Shown here: positions 45,485-56,660 of the stretch, piece by piece
Layout of the letters: each line of letters starts with the position of its first letter
Position numbering within the stretch: the first letter of the stretch is position 1
Assembly: GCA_021029095.1 (NCBI GenBank)
Contig: JAJOHG010000089.1
Coordinates: 46,285 to 110,284, forward strand
Length of the DNA stretch: 64,000 nucleotides
Reading direction: 5' to 3'
Source of the DNA: Phellopilus nigrolimitatus
Taxonomy: Eukaryota > Basidiomycota > Agaricomycetes > Hymenochaetales > Hymenochaetaceae
Program-made: the position numbers and the translations under genes
The notes under the pieces: generated by a model
What the model saw: only the letters and a program-made list of their open reading frames with translations
Told to the model about the DNA's origin: nothing
The model's database searches: none

Positions 45485-46280
45485 GTGCCCAAAATTCCAA
45501 TTTATTTAATTTATGTCACCAGCATGAATTGAATAACTAACCTATTGCTTACCAAACATCAAAACTTTTACCAACTGAGTCACAATGCTTTCTTGTATTC
45601 CCTTATATCTGTTTATATATAGGGTATCTACCCAACCAAATTAGGGCTCAAATCAATTTGACTTAACCAGAATATCTGCTGTCATGGGGACTTGAGCCTT
45701 TTGTACCCTTTTTTCGGTTATGGAGTTAATCTAGTGCTCTCCAAGCTTGATTTGGTCTTGCATTATACAGAAACATGTGTCGAGATTGGTGTAATATGGG
45801 TAACACAAGAGGTAAACAGGTCATCAAAAAAACACCATTGCAGGTTTTGATGACCCATTTGATATACTTATACATTTTTTACACTGTCATTCATACAAGA
45901 AGAGGTTGTCAAAAGGGGTGCTTTGACAAAAATATGCCTTTGTTATGCCTTTTTTGTGTGAGCAAAGATAAAAAAGAAAGGTAAAGTGCCTATATATAAG
46001 CAAGTATAGGAGTAGTTAGAAATGGTGTGGTGTCTCAGTTGTTAAAAGTGTGTATTTGTGATGATCTTTGGTAAGCAATAGGTTAGCAGTTCAATTCGTG
46101 CTGGTGGTGTGAATTAAATCTTTTGAAAATTTGGGCATGCCACGCTTTTGGGCATGCCCAAGCAATATGGGTGTGCCCAACAGCTATGGGATTCACATAA
46201 CCAATCAGGACCTATTAGGTGGAACCCTCTTATGGGTCGGTTCTACGTAATAGGTTCTTGGTAAGGGGGTGCCTGAAGTG
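45485..46280 (+). mobile_element. CACTTCAGGCACCCCC foldback element lacking its left end
   Basis: It begins with the inner part of the left arm (45,485-45,552, exact inverted match to 44,026-44,093), contains a tRNA-like core in both arms, and ends normally with TGCCTGAAGTG at 46,280. The outer left arm is missing, as expected if a rearrangement cut through it. Confidence 0.75.
46025..46112 (+). repeat. tRNA-like core (A-box/B-box) in the right arm of the foldback element
   Basis: TGTCTCAGTTGTTAAAAG resembles an RNA polymerase III A box, and AGCAGTTCAATTC downstream resembles a B box, at a tRNA-like spacing. Equivalent cores occur at 51,205-51,277 (plus) and 50,051-50,127 (minus). Confidence 0.45.
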
Positions 46281-46284
46281 GAAA

Positions 46285-46410
46285 AAACGAACTTTTGATC
46301 CGAAGTTCGAACTCCGAAGTCGAACTCTGAGGTCGAAAGTCAGAAGCGGTGATGACGTAAGTTGCAGATCGCAAGTTGCAACTCGCAACTCTGACTCCGA
46401 TCTCCCCAGT
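46285..46410. repeat. Degenerate TTCGAACT/GTCGAAA phrase repeats
   Basis: Short reiterated strings (AAGTTCGAACTCCGAAGTCG, GCAAGTTGCAACTCGCAACT) without ORF. A similar tract occurs at about 51,640-51,800. Confidence 0.5.
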
Positions 46411-46529
46411 ATTGTGGTGAGTGGGTATATTTGCAAAGGCATGTCTCAATAGAATGATTCAGAGAATGTACGCGGGTAGTTCCGAGCCACATTACATGCA
46501 ATGTGAATGCCGATCCTTCGTGTCAACAA

Positions 46530-48449
46530 TTCATGCTGCCTCAGGGAATCCAGGGAGCTCAGTTCTCGGAAAGCAGACCTCCGTATGGGCTGGGGCTGGT
46601 TGACGCAAGATGTTGCATTGCTCGCGATGTCGAAGGTTATTTGCGCGACAAGCTCAAGATCATGACGAATGAGGTTGTTCAGCTCCTGGGGCTTGATGTT
46701 TGCCGGTATGGGTGGCAAGAATGAGCAATCATACGACAACCTCAAGGAAGTGTTATACACGGACTCTGCAGTTACCGGTGAAACTACAGGGTCTGACTCT
46801 CAGCATTCTCGGTATCACAGACGGAGAAATGCAACACGAGAAAACCATCCACGGTCTTGGACTGGCTTTCCTTTATTATGGTCAACAAAAACAAGCAGGC
46901 AACATGGTGACGATGCTTCTAGCTGGAAGGGTGAATATACTCCTCCGTACCTAGTATAATTGTTTACTCAATTGTTTCTAGGATCCCATCTTTCGCTATG
47001 GTGGTGTGCTCTGGCATATGCTGGCACTTCAAATAATGGCGCCATTAGAAAACTTCTGCATGCTGCTGTTTCCGATACCTCTGATGACATTTGTCGCGCA
47101 GCAGTCACCTCCCTCGCTTTCAGCCTTCAAGAACCCTGGCCAGGTACCGAGGATTGTGCGCCTCCTTGGCGAGAGTCACAACCCTCATGTTTGCTGCGGT
47201 GTTATGCTTTCCCGTAGTATAGCTTGATCAGGAACTTGACTTCAGGACACTACAGATATTTTCAAACCGATGACCAAAGACCCCGTCAACTTTGTGCACC
47301 GGTGTGTGTTTGTCGCTTTGGACATGGTTCTCGCACAACATTCCGAGGTGTCATTACTGTCTACGTCATCCGCTCGTAGTCTTTATGTGCAAATTGTTGT
47401 GGAAAAACATGCGGACCCGATGGCTCGCTTTGACACCATTCTGTGCTAGGGTGCAACGTGATGATCAATCTGTAGAGTCGCACTGGTAGTCGCAACACAA
47501 GTGCCATTGTCGGTATGGTCTCGTTCTGTCAATTCTGATGTTGGTATCCACTCGCGCACTGTGCTTGCCTTGCGGAGGAGCCTACTACTATTATTGGCCT
47601 GAATGGTGGTTTAAAGGCCTGTTTGCAGACTCTCAAGCTCGAATTCATCTCCAATGCAAAACCGAGTCTTTTCGCGTACCCTCGCTGACTAAACCTCCGA
47701 CTAAAGAGTCTGTTGTGTAAGGTCACGACAGCCAGGCTGTCTACCACTGCGAATGCGAAAGCGCGTGAAAGGACAAAAGAAAAGGAGAAGGCGTCTGCAA
47801 CCGCTAATGGTAACACTATGGAGACTGTGAGACCATTTTGTTGATCGCATTTTAATTGGTTATTAACAAAAAGCAAAAAAAAAGCGAAAGAGGGAGCCGA
47901 AAGTCAAGGCAAAGGGCGACATCGACATGAATATGGATGAGGCTTCACTTTCAGCATCTCCTGCGGGCAACATCTCACCCACCACAGGCGCGGTCTCCAA
48001 TCTTCCTGAAGTGCCAAAGTCTGAAGGCAAAGCACCCAAAAGCAAAAGGAGCAAATCGGAGCTTTCATTTGAGAAGCTTCCCAACTTCACCGCGTAATTC
48101 CTGCGCAGTCGACGCATATCCCTTTTCCAGCCAAAGGTTGTTTCCAACCTGTTCGCCATGTCTCGACTTGGACGCCGAAGACCACGAAGGGGAAGGCATC
48201 GACAGCATCTGCAGTGAAAACACACCTTCGCTTGTACCGCTGGGCTTGACGTTTGAGTGCTATGCTGGCAACGGGAAGATTCTCATTCTCACTAACCAGT
48301 CACTGGATGAGCCTGCCGAGTACATCGAGGCGGAGCTCCCAGTCCTTGTTCCTGCAGTGGAAGCAACTGCATCACCGGCGCTGGGAGCAGCTGTTTCTGC
48401 GCCCACGGGCCCTCATATCGCATTGGACGAGGATGCGCCTTCAAGTTGA
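46530..48449 (+). pseudogene. RPN2: 26S proteasome subunit RPN2 gene, decayed
   Basis: Remnant of the large proteasome/cyclosome-repeat scaffold of the 19S regulatory particle. Readable in order: YGLGLVDARCCIARDVEGYL, RDKLKIMTNEVVQLLGL, EKTIHGLGLAFLYYGQQ, then, after an intron ending about 46,981, DPIFRYGG in a shifted frame, [57 protein letters not shown] (about 47,524-47,575), AKPSLFAYPSLTKPPTKESV, a Lys/Glu-rich tract, and near the end ILILTNQSLDEPAEYIEAEL. The order matches RPN2 from its C-terminal repeats to the tail. At least five frame changes and several stops are present. The N-terminal half is absent. Confidence 0.75.
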
Positions 48450-48829
48450 GGTGTGTTGATTCTTCTCTAATTGTGCACTGATGCTGACCGTTCTCTAGTA
48501 TTCTTTTTGACCACGATAAAAACTGAACATACTTTTCACATTCTATCCTCTATGTATTACTTTCTTCTGCCAATGCATCATTGTTTTCTAGACTTTGTTA
48601 TCGTCGTTAGGGTTAATGCGATTTTCTTTGATGCTCTTGAAGATGTGAACACGACATGCAGGCACTGGCTTCATGATTTTCTTATCCTAGATCTTCAATG
48701 CTGCGTGATTTCTGTCTGTAGCCTGCTTCTTTTCAGAAATCAATTGCTAGATTTATATATATTCTCAATTATAATAAAAACATCATATACAAGCTGTGCC
48801 ATATGCAGGCTATGCGAGGACCCGCAGGT

Positions 48830-49850
48830 CGCAGTGCCGCCGCCTGTGGTACTGATGGGTGTGAACACTAGCGTCGCGGCGAGTGAGGCGAAGTGCACCA
48901 CGACGGGGCCGGCATCGATAAGTGTCCAGCATCGAGAATGGCCACTTGTCGGCCCTTCATTAAACGAAGATCTAGAGTGTGCCTTGAAATTCACGTCAGT
49001 TATCGAGTACAATTTATTGAGCGTGTCACTTCATACCTCGAATCCCCATACAACACCCGATACCACCCTTCCGCTTTCGGGAAGAAGTTAACACCGATGG
49101 CATGCGCATCGTTGTCCCTCCCTGATTCTGAGTTCCGCCACATAACGTCGACTACGCAGAATAATGGAAGTCTGTTTCGTAGCAGCTCCACAAGCTGGTG
49201 CGAAGACGAAGAGAGGCGCGGAACATGATAAAGAACGTGCTTGAGGAATGGCCCCGCATCTTCATGTGGATTGGAAAGGTCATCCTTGTTTAACGAGTTT
49301 CCGGGATCAAAGGGACCCACGAGCCGCCCAAGGTTTGCCAGTGCGTATCCGATAAAAGCTGAGCTCGTACGAGCGATTGCTGCTCAACATAAGTTGGTCC
49401 GTGCAGGTGATATATACGGTATAGTCCTGATAGAACAGACACAGTGAGATCAAGAAGTCAAATCAAAATAAACTGACCCAAAACCTTCGCAAATCGAATG
49501 AAAGTAATAAGACGTCCTCCCATGAATTTTGTTTCGCCATCTGTGCGACTTCACAGGCTATCACCACCATTTTCGAGACCTTCGCCCACTCCTCTAAAAA
49601 CACATCAACACAAGTGTCGACGTTCTTAGATAGGAATGATACAATGGCCTCTCGTACATCGTAGATGATACATTTCGATGGTCGGATGACGGTGTTTGTT
49701 CCCGCTCGTTTTCCCATGGGTTGCTGCACGTACTTGATTTTTACGCATGTAACAACCCGAGGAATTATGGTTAGGAGATCGTTGATCCATCTGCAATTCG
49801 TCAACGCACCTGTAGCATATAGCGGCGACATGGTGGAAATGAGTCAGACT
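48830..49850 (-). pseudogene. Possible Mediator subunit MED14 gene remnant
   Basis: The minus strand frame 49,463-49,831 contains VFLEEWAKVSKMVVIACEVA and QMAKQNSWEDVLLLSFDL. A second piece (49,000-49,320) has WYRVLYGD, and at about 48,925-48,990 the text is HTLDLRLMKGRQVAILDAG. This order reminds me of the middle of fungal MED14, the Mediator backbone subunit, but the resemblance is from memory and moderate. Stops and frame changes separate the parts. It is cut at 49,864 by the foldback element. Confidence 0.35.
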
Positions 49851-49864
49851 CTCAGGGTATTAGT

Positions 49865-51484
49865 CACTTCAGGCACCCCCCTATGGAAGACCTATTAGGT
49901 AGGACTGGCCCATAGGGAGTAGCCATCTAGGAGGTCCAGTTTGGTTATATGAATCCCATGGCTGATGGGCGTGCCCAAAACCTTGGGCATGCCCAAACAT
50001 ATGGGAATGACCAAATTTGGGCACGCCCAAAATTGTAAAAAATTTAAATTATGCCACCACCATGAATTGAACTACTAACCTCTTGCTTACCAATCACCAG
50101 CACTCTTACGAACTGAGTCACACAGCTTTTCTACATTACTATTATAGATGTGTATATATAGGCTATCTACCAACCAAATTAGGGCTCAAATCAATTTGAC
50201 TTAACCAGAATACCCGCCAACGGGTCCGGGTCAGCCCATGGGTGGACTCGTGGTATGCCCTAATCATTGCAATTGGAGACAACTAACAGTATGCCCTGCA
50301 CTTTTGTACAGTTTCATTCAAATGTGTAACCTCCTGGTTACTACCTTCCCTGATGACGACACGTAGGCGCATATAGGCACGTCGCGGACCCTTTCTTTTT
50401 TTCTTTCTTTCTTTCTCTCTCCTTAGTCATGTGACCGTGTGCCTTCTTTGGGCACGCGCATGTATTGCTCTCGCCTGCGTCTCGGGACTTTATCTCTTAC
50501 TGTCTCGAACGCAGGTACGTACTTTAGCAAACATGTGTATACTATGATTTCTTACTGTCTCAAACACAGTTTTTGTTCCCGTTTTGTCTCTAGTGTTTCC
50601 ACCTCGCAGTGGTTTCCAAAATGAGTTTTTAACTTCATTGTACCTTTTAGGGCTCATCAGGAGTCGATCTGTGGGTTTTAGCTAATTTGCTTATAGCATA
50701 GCGAGTTTTGTGCCAATATCAATGATCTTATACTTGACATGTGCGCATTGCTAAACCTGACAATCTGCAAAAACAAGCAATCTATTTGGATCAGTATTGG
50801 TGAAGCGAGAGGCAAACGGGTCACCTAAGTTCACTTCTACAGGTTTTGATGAACCGTTTGCCCGCCGTGCTTTCAATATTGCACCAAATAAGGTGCAGAT
50901 TTTTTCATCTTGTAGCGCGTAACAGTGCGCACATTTCTAATATAAGAGCATCAAAAACGGAGCAGAACTCGCTATGATATCAGCAAATTAGCAAAACCCG
51001 CGGATCGACTCCTGATGAGCCCTAGTGCCTTTTCCCTTACAATATACTTATACATTCTTTACACTGTTATCCATACAAGAAAGGCTTGTCAAAGGGGGTG
51101 CTTTGACAAAAAATACCTTTGTTATGCCTTTTTTTGTGTGGACAAAGGTAAAAAGAAATAGGGTAGATAGCCTATATATAAACAAATATAGGAATGTTAG
51201 GAAAAGCGTGGTGGCTCAGTTGTTAAGAGTGTGGTTGGTTGGTAAGCTAAGGGTTGTAGTTCAAAGCATGGTGGTGGCATAATTTAAATTTTTTACAATT
51301 TTGGGCGTGCCCAGCAAAATGGGCATGCCCAAATTTGGTCATTCCCATATGTTTGGGCATGCCCAAGGTTTTGGGCACGCCCATCAGCCATGGGATTCAT
51401 ATAACCAAACTGGACCTCCTAGATGGCTACTCCCTATGGGCCAGTCCTACCTAATAGGTCCTTGGTAAGGGGGTGCCTGAAGTG
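49865..51484. mobile_element. Complete 1.6-kb foldback element, TIR CACTTCAGGCACCCCC
   Basis: Ends CACTTCAGGCACCCCC and its complement GGGGGTGCCTGAAGTG. The flanking duplication TATTAGT or GTATTAGT (7-8 bp, depending on one terminal base) is at 49,857-49,864 and 51,484-51,491. Long inverted arms contain GGGCATGCCCAA-type palindromes and a tRNA-like core in each arm (50,051-50,127 minus; 51,205-51,277 plus). The interior has no transposase ORF. It is the full-length reference for the partial copies at 43,986-44,244 and 45,485-46,280. Confidence 0.88.
51205..51277 (+). repeat. tRNA-like core in the right arm of the complete foldback element
   Basis: GTGGCTCAGTTGTTAAGAG fits an A box and GGTTGTAGTTCAAAGC a weak B box. 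It is followed by an AT-rich stretch rather than a tRNA acceptor stem, so this is not a functional tRNA gene. Confidence 0.45.
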
Positions 51485-51491
51485 TATTAGT

Positions 51492-52426
51492 TGCCTTTTC
51501 TGGATGTTAGATATGGCCCAGGTATTAAACGCAGCAAAATACTAGGCATGTCAGCCTAGGAGCATGGAGTTATAAGCTGAACATAATTAATGAAAATCAG
51601 TGAGTTTTAAATACAATAATTTAACGAGCAAGTTGTGACTTCGATTTGTTCGATCATCGAGTTCGAACTGAGAGTTCGGAGTTCGCATGTGTAATGCGTG
51701 GGAATTGCGACCTCGACCTCGCACTAGCATACATTTTTACAACCTCGATTTCGGACTTGCATAATTCTTGTGAGTTTCGACTTGTGACTTGCTTTGTTTC
51801 TTACAAGTTCGACTTCTTTCTTTGTTAAACAGTGAAAAAAACGCCCATAGTAAGGCAAGCTCGGCAGACTCACGTAGCAACAGTAACAAGAAGATTAGAA
51901 TTGAGACGCATGTTAGTAGCATAATGTACTTATTTGATCGGAGGTTTTTCTTTCGTAAGTGACCCATCGTTTTGAGTCCAAAACGGGATGCAGTTCCACA
52001 CAATTGAGATGGGCCATTGCTTTGCATGGCAAGTTACGATTCCTTTTTTTTTTCCCTCAGTTAACCATTGTCATTTGCTTTAGTATATATGTAGGGTTAG
52101 CACGGATCAGCAAGAATCCGGGTCTGGATTTTTGCAGATTTTGCAGACCCACAGCTACCCATGGGTAAAAAGGACTTGTAGGTAATACATGTAGTACCTA
52201 TATAAATTAGCAATGTTTCCATCAAGTTTTGATATTACTTTTCGTTGAGTTGTGCTCAAATTTTCTTGTGTCGTCCAAAGAAAGTAGGGTGTTATGCAAG
52301 CTTTCCGGAACGGGAGTTCAGATTGCGTCACGTGTATTACCCGCTCTCACAAACTCTTAAAGTTAAACTATCCGTTGCCGACTGCATACTCAGCTTTTGC
52401 GGCTGCGCTCAACATCGCATCTGACG
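51492..52426. other. Intergenic with degenerate TTCGAACT-like repeats
   Basis: No gene recognised. Short phrase repeats at about 51,640-51,800 resemble those at 46,285-46,410. Confidence 0.35.
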
Positions 52427-53460
52427 ATGGCCACTCACTCTCCGACGCCGTCAACATCCTCGGCAGCGCGCTTCTATGCGCAGCCGCTCGCGTCTTACTC
52501 ACGTACAAGCCCGATCGACCTGACACTCGACGACGACCCTCACGAACAGCCCAGACAGATAAAGAGACCGCGTTTGAACTCAGACTCGGACCAGCTTTCG
52601 CTATCTAATTCATCGACGCCCTCCATTTCGACGCCTCCGCCATCTATGTCGCATTCCCATCTCGCTCCTCCGAAGCTGCCTGCTGATTTTACTATACATT
52701 CCACGCCTACCGTCTATCCTCGTCAAAGCCTACAATCCCATGGCGCATACAGACCTCATTTCACAGGACCTTCAAATTCGTCAGCCTTTTCCCCGAACCG
52801 AAACGTTCAAACCACCTATGCGCGCTCTCCGTCTATGACCGGGCCTGATCCCGACCTTACAAATGTCCCTCAGCAGCCTCAGCAACAACAACCTCGGCAA
52901 CAGCAGCTTCTGCGACAGCAGTCGCAACAACAGCAGGCTCAGCAACAGCAGTCTCAGCAACAGCAAGCGCAGCGACAGCAGGCTCTATTACAGCCACCAA
53001 TGCGCCAGATCATTGATCTTACCTCGTCTCCCTCTCCGTCGCCGCCGACTTTGCATACGCCGCAGTTACCTCAGGAAGCACAAAGGCAGTTGACTCCTGG
53101 CACACTCGATGTGCCTCCTAAGACTCCTGTGTGCCGGATTAGATATGCGTGTCATCCGCACGTTTGCCGCTCTCGATGGCCATCCAGGCCATCCCTCCCC
53201 ACAGTCCTCCGCTGCGCGACCGCGACCGCAACGTGCACATGCGCGACACAGAGCCAGCCCACTCTCGCATCAGCAACAGCAAGTAGCGTCATCAGCAGCA
53301 GCCGCACACACACGCCGACAGCCAGACGCTCGACACGTCCCCTTGACAAAATCGAGATAGTCCTCTCCAAGAACTCCAACTTTTCCAACTCCACCGAGTC
53401 CATCTCCTCTCGCCTTGCGCTTTTCGAGAAGTCGGGAAAATAATCGCTCGGCTACATGTC
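52427..53460 (+). pseudogene. Polyglutamine-rich ORF with SUMO-interaction-like motifs, probably broken
   Basis: From the ATG at 52,427 the frame reads a Ser/Pro-rich protein with IDLTLDDD (residues about 30-37), a basic KRPRL, a Gln-rich tract encoded by CAG/CAA at 52,865-52,990, and RQIIDLTSSPS. Both IDLT strings fit SUMO-interaction motifs. After about 53,110 the frame becomes low-complexity and neighbouring frames take over, suggesting an intron or frameshift. The N-terminal style resembles nuclear SNF2/Rad5-type helicases, but no helicase domain is present here. Confidence 0.35.
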
Positions 53461-54110
53461 CGCTCGCGTTCCTTGCGCGCACGCGCGGCGTGCCCATCGC
53501 GGACAAGGCGGGCGACTTGCTCACCTCGCCGCGCGGCATGTGCGTCCTCCCTCTCCGTCGCCTCAGCGAAGACTCACCCCGCCCCCAGCTAGCAAATATC
53601 TGCATCGCGCTGAATGAGTTCCCGTACATCTGGTACTACACGCCCGGGCACTACCCGCCGCTGGGCCCGCTCGCGCCCGCGAAGGTCGCGCTGCCCCAGC
53701 CAGAACCGGAGGGCAGCGGGCGCTGGCGGGCTAATCTCTCGCGCGGTGCACAGGCACGCGAGTACGAGCACGCGGAGAACGAGTACGTCGCGCGCGGGCT
53801 GGCGTTCATGGTGCAGGCGGCGCTCGAAGAGTACGAGAAGAACAACCCGGAGTTCCCTGTGCGTCCCTGTTTCTTTTGCCTGTGCGTTGCAGCCTTTCTT
53901 TCTTCCTTCGTTTGTTCCCTCCTCTCTGAGATGCGTCGTTTCTTAATTGTGGTCTTGCATTGCTGGCGGAGGACTTGTTCGCCCTCCTGACGCAGTCGCC
54001 CGCGATACCCTTACTCGCGTGCGTGACGGAGCTCTACCTCAACTTCTGGCCGGTCGAGACGCCCGCGATGTTCTTTAGCATGTTCGCCCTGCTGCGCGGC
54101 GAGTAGAAGA
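53440..54110 (+). pseudogene. Unrecognised coding remnant
   Basis: Open frame 53,415-53,860 reads RGVPIADKAGDLLTSPRGM and FPYIWYYTPGHYPPLGPL. After an intron it continues LLTQSPAIPLLACVTELYLN and FWPVETPAMFFSMFALLRG, ending at a stop near 54,105. The composition is protein-like, but the family is not recognised. Confidence 0.35.
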
Positions 54111-54394
54111 TCAAGGCGACGCGGCGCGGAGCCGCACACTGCGCAGCTCACTCCCGCACCGCCGTACTCGCCGGGCGCATGGGTGGATTACTTCGGCGGG
54201 CCGAGTGGCGGCGCGAGGTTCGCGCCCGGCGTGATGCCGGGCCTGCCGACACCCTTGCCGTCGGCAGCTGCGGGAGGCGTAGGCGGAGGCGAGGAAGTTA
54301 CAATATGGCGCGCCTCGGTGGGATTCGGGCAGCGAATGCACAAGTCTGAGCTCGAGTACTGCACCATGTTCTCAAAAACGACTGTGCATCAGCT

Positions 54395-54770
54395 CTTGTA
54401 CGGGCAAGGACCTCATCTCTTCGCTCGCGTCTGGTTTGCTCATTATCGGCTCCCGCGCGCTCGACGGATCCACCTTTATGTTCTCGAATGCGCGCGACAT
54501 CGGCCTCACCGCGTGTGAGTGAGTCGATGAGTCGCGTAAGGCGAACAAGCTTGGTGCGTATATAATCACTTTCTTTGCTTATCATCTACTGAGAAATTCT
54601 CTACAGTTAGCGGTATCAGGCACAAGATCAAGAGCGTGGACAGCCGTGGTCTGCGTGACGAGCTCGTAAAAGAGTATGTGTTGAAGCATTTCCCTAGCCA
54701 CTCGCTGCTCGACTACACGCTTGCAGTCGAGAGATCACCACGGCGAAGAAAGACACACCCGCCGCTCCGA
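54395..54770 (+). pseudogene. ATP-citrate lyase gene fragment
   Basis: The plus strand reads GKDLISSLASGLLIIGSRAL, FMFSNARDIGLT, then a TGA in place of a sense codon in the family string REFVDESRKANKL. After an intron (about 54,555-54,605) come SGIRHKIKSVDSRGLRDELV and KEYVLKHFPSHSLLDYTLAV. This is the citryl-CoA-lyase part of ATP-citrate lyase, the cytosolic source of acetyl-CoA. A small internal deletion (after IGSR) and a frameshift after LAVE are visible. The flanking domains are absent. Confidence 0.75.
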
Positions 54771-55690
54771 GGCCGTCCCCACCTTCGCAACACCCGCCCC
54801 TCTGTACGACATGGTTCTGGTTCTGGATCTGCATCCGCGCCCGGGTGCGCCGAGGAGAGTGGCGAGGTGTGCTGCACGCAGGTCATCGCGCTCGTGAAGA
54901 GCCTCGCGTTCCCATACCACGACTCGAGCAGGCGCTCGTAGCACGCGTCGCCATGCAACAGTGCGGGCAGTGCGGGCTCGTCGGGCACACTGCGCAGTGC
55001 GTTCCCCATGAGGTCCAGCGCAGAGAGGGCGCGCGGTGCGCAAGGGCCGCCGGTCGTCGCGCTGCGCTACTTCGAGCGCGTCGCCGTGGGCACACCGCAG
55101 GAGCACGAGCGCGAGATACCCGCCGAGCCCAACCGAGCTTGCCGACCTCGGGCTCCAGCAGCAGGGCGCGCCGTACACGCACCTTCACCCAGAAGGCGTA
55201 CGCGTTGTACGCCTATCCGATCGTGCACGCGCAGTTGCACACGCTCGCGCTGTACACGGACACAGACGCGCACCGGCGCCAGCACGAGAGCATGCTGCTG
55301 GCAGAGCAGCACGCAGATGCCGTGTCGTCCGTCTCACCCGTGGAGGCGTATGGAGGGTGCGGCAGCAGCGCGACGAGGCCAGCTGGGACTCGGGCGCATC
55401 ACCTGTCTCGCCTGTCTCCTCCTACAGTGCGTACTTTTCATCAGATGTCGTCGCTAACGAACAACATTCACGCTTTTCTTCCGCAGCGACGCACGCGTAC
55501 CCGTCGCAGGCCTACGCGTCATCCGCAAACGGATACTCCGCGCACGCGCAGCCATTGCCGCTGACGCGCGTTGACCCAGACGCGCTGCCCCAACCGATAG
55601 AGGCGACAAGCTCATGCGCGTGTCTCTATCCCTATGACGTACTACTCGTTTTATTTCTTCTTGGTAAAGCGAGTGGTACGTCATAATGTC
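54771..55690. other. GC-rich coding-like debris, both strands, unrecognised
   Basis: Minus-strand pieces such as LMGNALRSVPDEPALPALL (about 54,950-55,009) and plus-strand pieces such as YALYAYPIVHAQLHTLALYT (about 55,195-55,255) have protein-like composition but no recognised family. Each piece is short and bounded by frame breaks. Confidence 0.3.
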
Positions 55691-55698
55691 CAGTGTAC

Positions 55699-56660
55699 CC
55701 ACGGCACACCGGCGGGTCGTCTCGACGTGCCGCGTGCTCCGGGTCCACCTCCGGGTCCGTCTCTTTCTCCCCCTCCCGCTTGCCGTCCCCGACGCTCTCC
55801 ACCCGCTTCAAGTCGGGCCATTACCCGACGTCACTGGCGCTGCGAGATAACCGGCGTGACGCGCAGACGGAGCTCTCGAGCCTCACACTCCTCCCCCCAA
55901 CTCGCTGAGCCATGAACACCTGCGCAAGTGCTCCTTTGTGTCGACACTCGCGGCTCCGACGGCGGTGAGCCATCCAGCCCGACAAGTCCGACGATCGGCA
56001 ATCCTAACTCTGCCCGTCTGTCCGTAGGGCAGGGCCGCGGTCCGAATATCGACGGCTACCAGACCCATTCGTCGAGCATCACCATCACCGGCCGTCTTCT
56101 CCGCAGACGAAACTGAACAACCTCGCGGAATTGATCACCAAGTTCGGGAGCACCGTAGGCCTCCTGCTCTTTGTCACGCTGCTCATCCGCTTCTTCGTGC
56201 AGCTGAGCACCGGCGACCCAATGCGCTCGGCGGACCAGAAGGGGCTCGCGTTCATGCAGATCCTCATCATCAGCGTGACGCTCATTGTCATCGCGGTGCC
56301 CGAGGGCCTGCCACTCGCGCTCGCGACGAAGTGCATGACGCAGGAGAACCTACTCGTGCGCGTGCTCGGTGGCTGCGAGACAATGGCGAACGCGAGTGTC
56401 GTGAGCACGGACAAGACTGGCACGCTCACGCAGAACGTGATGAGCGTCGTTGTGGGCTCCGTCGGCATCCGCGCCAAGTTCGTTGTGCGAGACGCTGGAG
56501 GAGAGGGAACAGCGCCGGCAGCACCCGGGTGACTTCTTGATCGACCAGAGCGAGCTGCACGACACTCTGTCCCTCGCGCTGCGCCGGTTGATCAACGACG
56601 CGCTCGCGGTGAACTCGACGGCGTTTCGACGACGAGGACGGCAAAACCGGCGCGCTGCGC
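55699..56660 (+). pseudogene. Partial, internally deleted copy of the Ca2+-ATPase gene
   Basis: A collinear but gapped copy of the gene at 13,672-18,517, in the opposite orientation. Bases 55,699-56,095 match the Ser-rich N-terminal region (GHYPTSLALRDN, NPNSARLSVGQG). The sequence then jumps from the APSSP region straight to TKLNNLAELITKFGSTVG, inside exon 4, which skips about 1.3 kb including TM1-2 and the actuator domain. It continues through VAVPEGLPLA-like and STDKTGTLTQNV sequence, loses about 20 codons after RAKFV, and ends after LRRLINDALAVNSTAF. In CTDKTGT the Cys is Ser, and a short deletion removes residues after PEGLPLA. No translatable product is expected. Confidence 0.88.

Noticed and set aside
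46025..46112. Functional tRNA gene
   Set aside because: Only box-like elements are present; no acceptor-stem pairing could be drawn.
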